Assembly: GCA_964511385.1 (NCBI GenBank)
Contig: CAZEFE010000004.1
Span: 62,001-126,000, forward strand
Source: CAILHX01 sp964511385
GTDB taxonomy: Bacteria; Pseudomonadota; Gammaproteobacteria; Burkholderiales; Methylophilaceae
Length of the DNA: 64,000 nt
Direction of reading: 5' to 3'
The notes beneath the pieces are model-generated. The model searched no databases, was not told where the DNA came from, and saw only the letters and a program-made list of their open reading frames with translations. Shown one piece after another: positions 52,482 to 61,624 of the stretch (positions are counted from its first letter, which is position 1; each line of letters starts with the position of its first letter). The position numbers and the translations under genes are program-made.

Positions 52482-53605
52482 TATTGCCGCCGAATATGCT
52501 GGGCATGCTCGGTGGCGGGCAGCTTGGGCGATTCTTTGTGATTGCCGCGCACGAAATGGGCTACAAGGTGACGGTGCTGGATCCCGATCCGCACAGCCCC
52601 GCAGGAAAAATTGCCGATGTGCACCTGCATGCGGCGTACGACGACACGGCCGCGCTGGATCAAATGGCGCACACCTGCGCCGCGGTGACCACCGAATTCG
52701 AGAATGTGCCGGCCAGTACGCTGGAATACCTGGCGAAGTCCTGCCTGGTGCATCCCAGGGCGGAAGCGGTGGCCATTTGCCAGCACCGCATCAACGAAAA
52801 GAATTTCCTGCGCGACAATGGTTTTCCACATGCGACATATGCGCAGATTGCCACCGAAAGAGATGTGCCGGATGCGGCCAGCGGCCTGTACCCTGGCATT
52901 CTGAAAGTGGCGCGTTTTGGTTATGACGGCAAAGGCCAGGCGCGGGTGGGTTCGCCGGAAGAAGCCTTGGCGGCATTCCGCGACTTCAAGGGCGAACTGT
53001 GCGTGCTGGAGCAGCGGCTGACGCTGGATTATGAAGTTTCCGTGGTGCTGGCGCGCGATGCGGCCGGCAACGTGCAGGCGTTCCCCACGGCGGAAAACGA
53101 ACATCGCAACGGCATCCTCGATGTCAGCATCGTTCCTGCCCGCGGCAGCGCCGAAGTGCGCAACCAGGCGCAGGTACTGGCGCGCGGCGTGGCGGAAAAG
53201 CTGGGTTATGTCGGCACGCTGGGGGTGGAGTTTTTTGTCTGCCAGGGCAAACTGTACGTCAACGAAATGGCGCCGCGCCCGCACAACTCCGGGCACTACA
53301 CCCTGGATGCCTGCGTCACCAACCAGTTCGAACAGCAGGTACGGGCGCTGTGCGGCTTGCCGCTGGGCAACCCGCACCTGCACAGCCCGGCGGTGATGGT
53401 GAACCTGTTGGGCGACATCTGGCGTGATGGCGAGCCGGAATGGAACCTGCTGTTCGAGCAATCCAACCTGAAGCTGCACCTGTACGGCAAGCCGGAGGCG
53501 CGCCCCGGCCGCAAGATGGGGCACTACACGGTAGTGGCGGAAAACCTGGATGCGGCATTGCAGGAAGCGATGCTTGCCCGCAAGAACATCAAGGTTGAAG
53601 GTTAG
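52478..53605 (+). CDS. purK: N5-carboxyaminoimidazole ribonucleotide synthase
   Basis: PurK is the ATP-grasp enzyme that carboxylates AIR with bicarbonate, supplying PurE. The 375-residue protein has GMLGGGQLGRFFVIAAHEMGY, TTEFENVPASTLEYLA, PGILKVARFGYDGKGQ, FFVCQGKLYVNEMAPRPHNSGHYTLDAC. The ATGA overlap with purE gives a coupled two-step unit. Confidence 0.97.
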   Translation: MILPPNMLGMLGGGQLGRFFVIAAHEMGYKVTVLDPDPHSPAGKIADVHLHAAYDDTAALDQMAHTCAAVTTEFENVPASTLEYLAKSCLVHPRAEAVAICQHRINEKNFLRDNGFPHATYAQIATERDVPDAASGLYPGILKVARFGYDGKGQARVGSPEEALAAFRDFKGELCVLEQRLTLDYEVSVVLARDAAGNVQAFPTAENEHRNGILDVSIVPARGSAEVRNQAQVLARGVAEKLGYVGTLGVEFFVCQGKLYVNEMAPRPHNSGHYTLDACVTNQFEQQVRALCGLPLGNPHLHSPAVMVNLLGDIWRDGEPEWNLLFEQSNLKLHLYGKPEARPGRKMGHYTVVAENLDAALQEAMLARKNIKVEG

Positions 53606-53627
53606 GGTTAGTTAAATCTTGGTAATA

Positions 53628-53657
53628 AAAAAGGCCAACCGGATGGTTGGCCTTTTT
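53628..53657. terminator. Bidirectional intrinsic terminator between purK and rpsT
   Basis: AAAAAGGCCAACC / GGTTGGCCTTTTT with a GGAT loop is flanked by A and T runs and serves both convergent genes. Confidence 0.9.
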
Positions 53658-53682
53658 GCATTCACGCGCTGAGAATATTAAC

Positions 53683-53946
53683 TCAGGCCAGCGCCTTGAT
53701 GGCGGCGGACAGGCGGCTCTTGTGGCGAGCGGCCTTGTTCTTGTGAATGATGTTCTTGTCGGCGATGCGATCGATTACGCTGACGGACTCTTGATACACG
53801 GCCTGTGCGGCGGCCTTGTCGCCACCCAGTACTGCCTTTGCTACCTTCTTGATTGCAGTGCGCAATTCAGAGCGCAAGCTCGCGTTGTGGGCGCGTTGCT
53901 TGACCGCCTGACGTGCACGCTTTCTTGCTTGTGCGCTGTTAGCCAT
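53683..53946 (-). CDS. rpsT: 30S ribosomal protein S20
   Basis: The 87-residue basic helical protein starts MANSAQARKRARQAVKQRAHNASLRSELRT and ends ARHKSRLSAAIKALA, diagnostic of bS20. It is monocistronic with its own promoter and terminator. Confidence 0.98.
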   Translation of the reverse strand: MANSAQARKRARQAVKQRAHNASLRSELRTAIKKVAKAVLGGDKAAAQAVYQESVSVIDRIADKNIIHKNKAARHKSRLSAAIKALA

Positions 53947-54033
53947 TAAACTTCTCCATTCAGAATTCTGTGAGCAAAAAACCGGGCCAAGTCGAAAATC
54001 GAGCCGAACTTAACCCAAATTTGAAAACGCGCA

Positions 54034-54062
54034 ATCATACAGGGGCAAACCGGGTTTTGCAA
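54034..54062 (-). promoter_or_regulatory. Sigma70-type promoter of rpsT
   Basis: On the minus strand TTGCAA (54062-54057), a 17-bp spacer and TATGAT (54039-54034) lie about 90 bp before the rpsT start. Confidence 0.7.
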
Positions 54063-54130
54063 GGCTAACTAGGGTGCTCGTGATAGAATTCGCGCTTTCA
54101 TTATTTTAGTCGGCTTCATTCCCTAACACC

Positions 54131-55675
54131 ATGAATCTGCTCAAGGCGCTCGCCACTGTTGGCAGCATGACATTCCTGTCGCGCGTTCTCGGGTTCGTGC
54201 GGGATACGCTGGTGGCGCGCGTGTTCGGCGCCGGGCTGGAAACCGACGCTTTTTTTACCGCGTTCAAGATCCCCAACCTGCTGCGCCGCCTGTTTGCCGA
54301 AGGCGCGTTTTCCCAAGCTTTTGTGCCGGTGCTGGCAGAATACAAAAACCGCAAGGGGCACGAGGCTACGCAGGCGCTGGTGAACCATGTCGCCACGCTG
54401 CTGCTGCTGGCCTTGCTGGGGGTGACTCTGCTGGGCATGCTGGCGGCACCGGTGGTGGTGTATCTCAGCGCACCGGGATTCTATGCCGATCCCGACAAGT
54501 TCGGCCTGACGGTCAGCATGCTGCAGATCATTTTCCCGTACATCCTGTTCATTTCGCTGGTGGCGCTGGCGGGCGGCGTGCTCAATACCTACAGCAAGTT
54601 TTCGGTGCCGGCGTTTACCCCGGTGCTGCTGAACCTGGCGTTTATTTTCGGCGCGCTGGTGATGGCCAAATATTTCAACCCGCCGATCATGGCGCTGGCC
54701 TGGGCGGTACTGCTGGGCGGCGCGCTGCAACTGGCATTCCAGTTGCCGCATCTGGCAAAAATCGGGCTGCTGCCGAAGTTCCGCCTGAACCTGCACGACG
54801 AAGGCGTGTGGCGCATCCTCAAACTCATGGGGCCGGCGGTGTTCGGCGTGTCCATCGCGCAACTGTCGCTGCTGATCAACACCATTTTCGCCTCGTTCCT
54901 GGTCACCGGCAGCGTGTCCTGGCTGTATTACGCCGATCGCCTGATGGAGTTTCCCACTGGCATGCTGGGCGTGGCGCTGGGCACGATCCTGCTGCCCAGC
55001 CTGGCCAAGAGCCACAGCAACCGGGACACCGGGGAGTATTCGCAATTGCTGGACTGGGGGCTGCGCCTGACGCTGATCCTGGCGCTGCCGGCAGCGGCGG
55101 CATTGGCGGTGCTGGCGGTACCGCTGATTTCCGGCCTGTTCTACTATGGTCATTTCAGCGTGCATGACGTGTGGATGACCCGCCAGGCGGTCATCGCCTA
55201 CAGCTGCGGCCTGCTCGGGCTGATCATGGTCAAGGTGCTGGCCCCCGGCTTTTATGCCCGGCAGAACATCAAGACCCCGGTCAAGATCGCGGTGTTTACG
55301 CTGCTGATGACGCAATTGATGAATCTGCTGTTCGTGTTTGGCCTGCAACTGCACCACGCCGGGCTGGCGCTCTCCATCGGGCTGGCAGCCTGCCTGAATG
55401 CGGGGCTGCTGCTGTGGTTCCTGCTCAAGGGCGGCATTTACCAGCCGCGGCCGGGCTGGCTGGTATTCCTGCTCAAGGTTGGCGCCGCCGTTGTCGCTAT
55501 GTCGTTGGCGCTGCACTTTGCCATGGGTAGCGACGACCTGTGGCTGCATATTTCGGCCCGGTGGCGGCTGATCCGCCTGCTGGGGCTGGTAGCGCTGGGC
55601 GTGGTCACCTATTTTGCCGCATTGTGGGCGCTGGGTTTTCGCGCTAAGGATTTCGTCAGGCGCGCGGTTTCATGA
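54131..55675 (+). CDS. murJ: Lipid II flippase MurJ
   Basis: MurJ moves lipid II across the inner membrane for peptidoglycan synthesis. The 514-residue protein has about 14 membrane helices and MVN motifs: MTFLSRVLGFVRDTLVARVFGAGLETDAFFTAFKIPNLLRRLFAEGAFSQAFVPVLAEYK, with the essential charged residues in the central cavity. Its stop overlaps the ribF start as ATGA. Confidence 0.96.
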   Translation: MNLLKALATVGSMTFLSRVLGFVRDTLVARVFGAGLETDAFFTAFKIPNLLRRLFAEGAFSQAFVPVLAEYKNRKGHEATQALVNHVATLLLLALLGVTLLGMLAAPVVVYLSAPGFYADPDKFGLTVSMLQIIFPYILFISLVALAGGVLNTYSKFSVPAFTPVLLNLAFIFGALVMAKYFNPPIMALAWAVLLGGALQLAFQLPHLAKIGLLPKFRLNLHDEGVWRILKLMGPAVFGVSIAQLSLLINTIFASFLVTGSVSWLYYADRLMEFPTGMLGVALGTILLPSLAKSHSNRDTGEYSQLLDWGLRLTLILALPAAAALAVLAVPLISGLFYYGHFSVHDVWMTRQAVIAYSCGLLGLIMVKVLAPGFYARQNIKTPVKIAVFTLLMTQLMNLLFVFGLQLHHAGLALSIGLAACLNAGLLLWFLLKGGIYQPRPGWLVFLLKVGAAVVAMSLALHFAMGSDDLWLHISARWRLIRLLGLVALGVVTYFAALWALGFRAKDFVRRAVS

Positions 55676-56634
55676 GTGAGCACAGTGTGATGCAAGTGTT
55701 CCGGCATTTCCCGGAACAGGCGGAAGAGCCGATGGCGCTGGCGATCGGCAATTTTGACGGCGTGCACCTGGGGCACCAGGCCGTGTTGCGGCAGTTGAAA
55801 GATGCCGCGGCAAGATTGGGCGTGGCATCCTGCGTGATGACCTTCGAGCCGCACCCGCGCGAATTTTTCCATCCGCAACAGGCGCCGGTCAGGCTCGCTT
55901 CGCTACGGGAAAAGCTGGAACAGTTTGAAGCGGCCGGCATTAACCGCGTGCATATCTGCCATTTCGATGCGGCTTTTGCCGCGATGACGGCGGAAGATTT
56001 TGCCCGGAACATCCTGCATCGGTCGCTGGATGTACGCTACGTGATTGTCGGCGACGATTTCTGCTTTGGCGCCGGGCGCCGCGGCACGCTGGACATGTTG
56101 CAGCGTTTTGGGGATGCGCTGGGTTTCGAGGTGCAGGTGCTCCCCCCGGTCAAACTGGATGGCTTGCGCGTTTCCAGCACCTCCATCCGTAACGCGCTGG
56201 CTACCGGCGACCTGGAACTTGCCCGGCAACTGCTGGGGCGGCCGTACAGCATCAGCGGCCATGTGGTGCATGGCGACAAGCTCGGGCGCGAACTGGGCTA
56301 CCCGACGGCGAATATCCACATGCCGCATGATCATTCCTCGATGGACAAACCGCCGTTGACCGGCATCTATGCGGTAAAATTGGCGGGTGTGGACGATTTG
56401 CCATTGCCCGGTGTTGCCAGCCTAGGCGTGCGGCCGACGGTGAAGGAGCACGGCAGGGTGACGCTGGAAGTGCATTTGTTTGATTTTGACCGCGATATTT
56501 ACGGCCGGCACGTGCAAGTGCAGTTCCTGAAAAAAATCCGCGACGAGGAAAAACTCCCCGACCTGGAAGCGCTCAAGCGCAAAATTGCTGACGACGAACG
56601 TGCAGCCAGAGAATTTTTTGACCGATGTGCATGA
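55672..56634 (+). CDS. ribF: Bifunctional riboflavin kinase/FAD synthetase
   Basis: RibF makes FMN and then FAD. The 320-residue protein has an N-terminal adenylyltransferase (LAIGNFDGVHLGHQAVLRQL, FEPHPREFF, VSSTSIRNALATGDLELARQLLGRPYSISGHVVHGDKLGRELGYPTANI) and a C-terminal flavokinase (GIYAVKLAG, GVASLGVRPTV, EVHLFDFDRDIYG). The ATG at 55672 gives the coupled overlap with murJ; 55690 is an alternative. murJ-ribF-ileS-lspA is a classic proteobacterial order. Confidence 0.96.
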   Translation: MSEHSVMQVFRHFPEQAEEPMALAIGNFDGVHLGHQAVLRQLKDAAARLGVASCVMTFEPHPREFFHPQQAPVRLASLREKLEQFEAAGINRVHICHFDAAFAAMTAEDFARNILHRSLDVRYVIVGDDFCFGAGRRGTLDMLQRFGDALGFEVQVLPPVKLDGLRVSSTSIRNALATGDLELARQLLGRPYSISGHVVHGDKLGRELGYPTANIHMPHDHSSMDKPPLTGIYAVKLAGVDDLPLPGVASLGVRPTVKEHGRVTLEVHLFDFDRDIYGRHVQVQFLKKIRDEEKLPDLEALKRKIADDERAAREFFDRCA

Positions 56635-56644
56635 CCCAACTGAT

Positions 56645-59449
56645 ATGACTCAAGCCTCAGACCAAAAGCCAGACAGCAAGGTAAACCTGCTCGATACGCC
56701 TTTCCCGATGCGCGGCGACCTGCCCAAGCGCGAGCCCGCCTGGGTGCAGGCCTGGCAGCAGAAAAAGCTGTACCAGAAAATCCGCGAAAAGCGCAAAGGC
56801 GCAAAAAAGTTCATCCTGCACGACGGCCCGCCCTATGCCAACGGCGACATCCACATCGGCCACGCGGTCAACAAGATCCTCAAGGACATCATCGTCAAGA
56901 CCAAGACCCTGAGCGGGTTTGATGCGCCGTACGTGCCGGGCTGGGATTGCCACGGCCTGCCGATCGAACTGGTGGTGGAAAAGAACCACGGCAAGAACAT
57001 CGAGCCGGCCAAATTCCGCGAGCTGTGCCGCGAATACGCCAAGGCGCAGGTTGAGCGGCAGAAAGCCGATTTCATCCGTTTAGGGGTCCTGGGCGACTGG
57101 GATCATCCCTACCTGACCATGGATTTCAAGACCGAGGCCGACATCATGCGCAGCCTGGGCGAAATCTACAAAAACGGCTATCTGTACCAAGGCAGCAAGC
57201 CGGTGCATTGGTGCGTGGATTGCGGCTCGGCACTGGCGGAAGCCGAGGTGGAGTACGAGGACAAGAACAGCCCGGCGATTGATGTCGGCTTCCAGGTGGT
57301 GGACAACGCCGCGCTGGCGCATGCTTTCGGCGTGGCGCACCTGCACGAGCCGGCATTTGCGGTGATCTGGACCACCACGCCGTGGACGCTGCCGGCCAAC
57401 CAGGCGGTGTGCGTCAATCCGGAACTGACCTATGAGCTGATCCAGACCGCCAGGGGTTTGCTGATCCTGTGCAAGGAACTGGCACAGGACACCATCAACC
57501 GCTACGAGCTGGAAGACGTGGTGACGCTGGGCAGTTGCAAGGGCGCGGCGCTGGAGCACCTCAAGCTGCACCATCCGTTCTACGAGCGCCAGGTGCCGGT
57601 GATCCTGGGCGACCACGTCACCACCGACGCCGGTACCGGGCTGGTGCACACCGCCCCGGCGCATGGGCTGGAAGACTACGCCGTGGGCATGCGCTACAAC
57701 CTGCCGGTGGACAACCCGGTGGGCGACGATGGCAAGTTCTACAGCCGCGTCGAAAGGTTTGCCGGCCTCAGCATTTGGGATGCCAACAAGGTGGTGATCG
57801 AAACCCTGCAAACCAGCGGCAACCTCCTGGCTTCCGCGCGCCTCAGCCACAGTTACCCGCATTGCTGGCGCCACAAGACGCCGGTGATTTTCCGCGCCAC
57901 GCACCAGTGGTTCATCGGCATGGGCCAGCACGGCAAGGACGGTGCAACTTTGCGCGGCACCGCCAACGCCGCGGTGGAGCATACGCAATTCTTCCCGAGC
58001 TGGGGGCGCGCCCGGCTGGAAGCCATGATTAAAAACCGCCCCGACTGGTGCGTGTCGCGCCAGCGCAACTGGGGCGTGCCGATGCCGTTGTTTGTGCACA
58101 AGGAAACCGGCGAGCCGCATCCGAATACGCTGGAACTGTTGGAAAAGGTTTGCCAACAAGTCGAGAACCAAGGCATCGAAGCCTGGTTCAGCCTGGATGG
58201 TGCGGCGTTTCTTGCCCAGCACGCACCGCAGGACGCCGCGCAGTACAAAAAAGTCACCGATACCCTGGACGTGTGGTTCGATTCCGGTGCCACCCATGCC
58301 GCCGTGCTCAAGCGCCGCCCCGAGTTGCAACATCCCGCCGACCTGTATTTGGAAGGTTCCGACCAGCATCGCGGCTGGTTCCAGAGTTCACTGCTCACCG
58401 GTTGCGCGATTGATGGTCGTGCGCCTTATGAAGCACTGCTGACGCACGGCTTCGTGGTGGATGGCTCCGGCCACAAGATGAGCAAATCCAAGGGCAACGT
58501 GATTGCGCCGCAAAAGGTGATGGATACCTTTGGCGCTGACATTCTGCGGTTATGGGTCGCCTCCACCGACTATTCCGGCGAACTGACCATCTCCGACGAA
58601 ATCCTCAAGCGCGTGGTGGAAAGTTACCGCCGCATCCGCAATACCATGCGCTTCCTGCTGGCGAACACGGTGGATTTCGACGCCGGCAAAAACCTGCTGC
58701 CGGTGGAGCAATGGCTGGAGATCGACCGTTATGCCATTGCCCTCACCCAGGCACTGCAACAGCGCGTGCTGGCGGCGTATGAGCGCTACGAGTTCCACTC
58801 CGCGATGCAGGATATGGTGATTTTCTGCTCCGAGGTGCTGGGCGGCTTCTACCTCGACATCCTCAAGGATCGGCTGTACACCACGGCGGCGGATTCCGCG
58901 CCGCGCCGCGCCGCACAAAGCGCGTTGTGGCATATTGTGCAGACGCTGACCAAGCTGTTTGCGCCGGTGCTGTCGTTTACCTCGGAAGAAGTCTGGCAAC
59001 AGCTGGTGAACAATGCGGATGACAGTATTTTCTTCGGCGACTGGCACGAGTTGCCGGACGTCGGCGTCAGCGAAGCGCTGCTGCAAGAGTGGCAGGAAGT
59101 GCGCAATGTGCGCGACCTCGCCAACAAACGCATCGAGGAGCAACGCGCGCAAAGCCTGCTGGGTTCTTCATTGCAGGCCGAACTGGAAATTGAAGCTTCC
59201 GGCACCGTGTACCGGGCGCTGAGCCGCCTGGGGGATGACCTCAAGTTTGTGTTCATCACTTCGCGGGTGACGGTACGGCAGAACGAAGGTGCGGAAACGG
59301 TGGTGAACGCCACTGCCAGCGCCCATGCCAAATGCGACCGCTGCTGGCACTACCGCGCCGATGTCGGCGCTGATACGGCACACCCGCACATCTGCGGGCG
59401 CTGCGTCAGCAACCTGTACGGCGCTGGCGAATCGCGCCGCTTTGCATGA
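56645..59449 (+). CDS. ileS: Isoleucyl-tRNA synthetase
   Basis: IleRS charges tRNA-Ile and edits valine. The 934-residue class I enzyme has the HIGH motif in PPYANGDIHIGHAVNK, the CP1 editing domain (TTTPWTLPANQAV, DAGTGLVHTAPAHG), KMSKS in HKMSKSKGN and a C-terminal zinc ribbon CDRCWHYR...CGRCVSNL. The ATG at 56645 lies 10 bp after ribF; a frame open to 56585 would start inside ribF. lspA overlaps its end by 4 bp. Confidence 0.97.
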   Translation: MTQASDQKPDSKVNLLDTPFPMRGDLPKREPAWVQAWQQKKLYQKIREKRKGAKKFILHDGPPYANGDIHIGHAVNKILKDIIVKTKTLSGFDAPYVPGWDCHGLPIELVVEKNHGKNIEPAKFRELCREYAKAQVERQKADFIRLGVLGDWDHPYLTMDFKTEADIMRSLGEIYKNGYLYQGSKPVHWCVDCGSALAEAEVEYEDKNSPAIDVGFQVVDNAALAHAFGVAHLHEPAFAVIWTTTPWTLPANQAVCVNPELTYELIQTARGLLILCKELAQDTINRYELEDVVTLGSCKGAALEHLKLHHPFYERQVPVILGDHVTTDAGTGLVHTAPAHGLEDYAVGMRYNLPVDNPVGDDGKFYSRVERFAGLSIWDANKVVIETLQTSGNLLASARLSHSYPHCWRHKTPVIFRATHQWFIGMGQHGKDGATLRGTANAAVEHTQFFPSWGRARLEAMIKNRPDWCVSRQRNWGVPMPLFVHKETGEPHPNTLELLEKVCQQVENQGIEAWFSLDGAAFLAQHAPQDAAQYKKVTDTLDVWFDSGATHAAVLKRRPELQHPADLYLEGSDQHRGWFQSSLLTGCAIDGRAPYEALLTHGFVVDGSGHKMSKSKGNVIAPQKVMDTFGADILRLWVASTDYSGELTISDEILKRVVESYRRIRNTMRFLLANTVDFDAGKNLLPVEQWLEIDRYAIALTQALQQRVLAAYERYEFHSAMQDMVIFCSEVLGGFYLDILKDRLYTTAADSAPRRAAQSALWHIVQTLTKLFAPVLSFTSEEVWQQLVNNADDSIFFGDWHELPDVGVSEALLQEWQEVRNVRDLANKRIEEQRAQSLLGSSLQAELEIEASGTVYRALSRLGDDLKFVFITSRVTVRQNEGAETVVNATASAHAKCDRCWHYRADVGADTAHPHICGRCVSNLYGAGESRRFA

Positions 59450-59922
59450 AGCCGCTGCGCTACTGGTGGCACTGGCTGGGTATCAGCGCGGTGGTGGTTG
59501 TGCTCGACCTGTACACCAAAAGCCTGGTGCAGTCAGCGCTGGCTTACGGTGAACACCGCGCGGTTACTGAGTTTTTCGACCTGGTGCTGTTTTATAACAG
59601 TGGTGCGGCATTCAGTTTCCTGGCCGGTGCCGGCGGCTGGCAGAAGCCGTTGTTTACCGCGTTTGCCGTGCTGGCTTCCGGGGTGATGGTGTATTTGCTG
59701 CGCAAGCATCGCCAGGATTCCCTGTTCTGCCTGGCGCTGGCGCTGATCCTCGGTGGTGCGCTGGGCAATTTGTGGGATAGGGTCACGCTGGGGCATGTGG
59801 TGGATTTCTTGTATTTCCACTATCAGCAATATGATTTTCCCGCGTTTAACGTGGCAGATTCGGCGATTAGCGTCGGCGTCGCCCTGCTGCTGTGGGATGG
59901 CTTGAGAAAACCAGCACACTAA
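59446..59922 (+). CDS. lspA: Lipoprotein signal peptidase II
   Basis: LspA cleaves prolipoprotein signal peptides after lipid attachment. The 158-residue protein has four membrane helices and the catalytic aspartate motifs GGALGNLWDRVTLGHVVDFL and AFNVADSAISVG. The start overlaps the ileS stop (ATGA). ispH, often next in other genomes, is not here; ychF follows. Confidence 0.96.
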   Translation: MKPLRYWWHWLGISAVVVVLDLYTKSLVQSALAYGEHRAVTEFFDLVLFYNSGAAFSFLAGAGGWQKPLFTAFAVLASGVMVYLLRKHRQDSLFCLALALILGGALGNLWDRVTLGHVVDFLYFHYQQYDFPAFNVADSAISVGVALLLWDGLRKPAH

Positions 59923-59944
59923 ATTTTTGAAAGGTTAGTTATCA

Positions 59945-61030
59945 ATGAAATGCGGTATCGTCGGCCTGCCTAACGTAGGCAAATCCACCCTGTTCAACGC
60001 CATTACCAAGGCCGGTATTGCGGCGGAGAACTATCCTTTCTGCACCATCGAGCCCAATGTCGGCATTGTCGAGGTGCCCGATGCGCGCATGCAGCCGCTG
60101 ATCGATATCGTCAAGCCGCAAAAGACCCAGCCCGCGATCGTGGAATTCGTCGACATCGCCGGCCTGGTGGCGGGTGCGTCCAAGGGGGAAGGGCTGGGCA
60201 ACAAGTTCCTTGCCAACATCCGCGAAACCGACGCTATCGCCCACGTGGTGCGCTGTTTCGAGGACGGCAACGTGGTGCACGTGGCCGGCAAGGTGGACCC
60301 GATTTCCGACGTAGAAACCATCAACACCGAGTTGGCGCTGGCCGATATGGAAACGGTGGAACGAACGCTCGCCCGCGAAAGCAAGAAAGCCAAATCCGGC
60401 GACAAGGAAGCCATTGCCCTGTGCAACGTGCTGGAAAAAGTGCAGAAACACCTCGACCAAGGCCAGCCGGTGCGTACCTTGGGCTTGAGCAAGGAAGACC
60501 TGGTTCTGATCAAACCGCTGTGCCTGATTACAGTCAAACCGGTGATGTACCTCGCCAACGTCAACGACGACGGCTTCACCAACAACCCGCTGCTGGCCCG
60601 CGTGGAAGAGCTGGGCAAGAAAGAGCAGGCACCGGTGGTCGCCATTTGTGCCAAGATCGAGGCTGAAATCTCCGATCTGGAAGACGAAGACAAAGCCTTG
60701 TTCCTGGCGGAAATGGGCCTGGATGAACCGGGGCTGGATCGCGTGATCCGCGCGGCTTATGCATTGCTGGGCCTGCAAACCTACTTCACCGCCGGGGTGA
60801 AGGAAGTGCGCGCGTGGACCATACACAAGGGCGACACTGCCCCACAGGCCGCCGGCGTGATCCACACCGACTTTGAAAAAGGCTTCATCCGCGCCGAGGT
60901 CATCGCTTTTGACGACTTTGTTTCCTACAAGGGCGAGCAGGGAGCAAAAGAAGCCGGCAAGATGCGGCTGGAAGGCAAGGAATACGTGGTGCAGGACGGT
61001 GACGTCATGCACTTCCGCTTCAACGTCTAA
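59945..61030 (+). CDS. ychF: Redox-regulated ATPase YchF (Obg-like)
   Basis: YchF is a ribosome-associated P-loop NTPase that prefers ATP and tunes oxidative-stress responses. The 361-residue protein has G1 GLPNVGKSTLFNAI, switch II DIAGLVAGASKGEGLGNKFL, the NVND variant of the G4 motif seen as YLANVNDDGF, and a C-terminal TGS domain ending GKEYVVQDGDVMHFRFNV. It starts 22 bp after lspA. Confidence 0.97.
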   Translation: MKCGIVGLPNVGKSTLFNAITKAGIAAENYPFCTIEPNVGIVEVPDARMQPLIDIVKPQKTQPAIVEFVDIAGLVAGASKGEGLGNKFLANIRETDAIAHVVRCFEDGNVVHVAGKVDPISDVETINTELALADMETVERTLARESKKAKSGDKEAIALCNVLEKVQKHLDQGQPVRTLGLSKEDLVLIKPLCLITVKPVMYLANVNDDGFTNNPLLARVEELGKKEQAPVVAICAKIEAEISDLEDEDKALFLAEMGLDEPGLDRVIRAAYALLGLQTYFTAGVKEVRAWTIHKGDTAPQAAGVIHTDFEKGFIRAEVIAFDDFVSYKGEQGAKEAGKMRLEGKEYVVQDGDVMHFRFNV

Positions 61031-61084
61031 CCCTGTCTGCGTCGGCGTGCCTGGCGCCGAAATTGTGGAAAATAAGGATGGCTG

Positions 61085-61420
61085 ATGAACTGGCTGAAAA
61101 AACTCCATGGCAGATCAACAGAGCCAGCCGGGCTGGAGTGGAGGCTGTTGCGCAGCATGCCGCGTATTTTCCTGATAGGCACGCTGTTGCCCATCCTGGT
61201 GGTGCTGGTTCTGCACCTGGTACCGTGGTCCGGCACCGAGCGCGAAATCAGCGCCAACCTCGGCATGGTGCATTTTGTCGCCATCGGTGCAGTGGTGGTG
61301 CATTGGGCAGTGGTGCTCACCGTCACCATCGGTTGCGTCATTGTGCTGATCATGAAGGGGCCAGCCTATGTCGCCGATGCCTATCCGCTTAATGACGCAG
61401 ACCGCCCAGACAAACAATAA
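61085..61420 (+). CDS. Small two-helix membrane protein of unknown function
   Basis: The 111-residue protein has a basic N-terminus (NWLKKLHGRSTEPAGLEWRLLRSMPR) and two strong membrane segments (about 29-49, IFLIGTLLPILVVLVLHLVPW; about 65-89, FVAIGAVVVHWAVVLTVTIGCVIVLIM), so both ends probably face the cytosol. No family is recognised. It lies 54 bp after ychF and before tRNA-Met. Confidence 0.7.
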   Translation: MNWLKKLHGRSTEPAGLEWRLLRSMPRIFLIGTLLPILVVLVLHLVPWSGTEREISANLGMVHFVAIGAVVVHWAVVLTVTIGCVIVLIMKGPAYVADAYPLNDADRPDKQ

Positions 61421-61451
61421 CATTTCCGGGCACAGGGCATGCCAGATGTTT

Positions 61452-61480
61452 TTGACAAACCCCTGCTAAATCAATAGAAT
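61452..61480 (+). promoter_or_regulatory. Sigma70-type promoter of tRNA-Met
   Basis: TTGACA (61452-61457), a 17-bp spacer and TAGAAT (61475-61480) lie 18 bp before the tRNA 5' end. Confidence 0.85.
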
Positions 61481-61498
61481 TGCGCCTTTCGTTTTTCC

Positions 61499-61575
61499 GG
61501 TGATGTAGCTCAGCTGGTTAGAGCGACGGATTCATAATCCGTAGGTCGAGGGTTCAAGTCCCCCCATCACCACCA
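61499..61575 (+). tRNA. tRNA with CAU anticodon, probably elongator tRNA-Met
   Basis: The 77-nt gene has acceptor stem GGTGATG/CATCACC, D arm with AGCTCAGCTGGTTAGAGC, anticodon arm CGGAT-TCATAAT-CCG region (anticodon CAT) and an encoded CCA. It is not an initiator type, since the acceptor 1-72 pair is standard. A lysidine-type tRNA-Ile cannot be fully excluded. The T stem GAGGG/CCCCC contains one A-C mismatch at its second pair. Confidence 0.9.
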
Positions 61576-61578
61576 AAT

Positions 61579-61608
61579 AAAACGGCCCGCAGAAATGCGG
61601 GCCGTTTT
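61579..61608. terminator. Bidirectional intrinsic terminator between tRNA-Met and the Sel1 gene
   Basis: A perfect 13-bp stem AAAACGGCCCGCA / TGCGGGCCGTTTT with a GAAA loop; A and T runs on either side serve both convergent transcripts. Confidence 0.9.
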
Positions 61609-61624
61609 ACTTTTGTGGGTTGTC

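Noticed and set aside
54116..55549. 477-codon minus-strand frame opposite murJ
   Set aside because: Gln/His/Arg-rich shadow of murJ with no domain signal.
59942..61108. 388-codon minus-strand frame opposite ychF
   Set aside because: Shadow of the conserved ychF gene.
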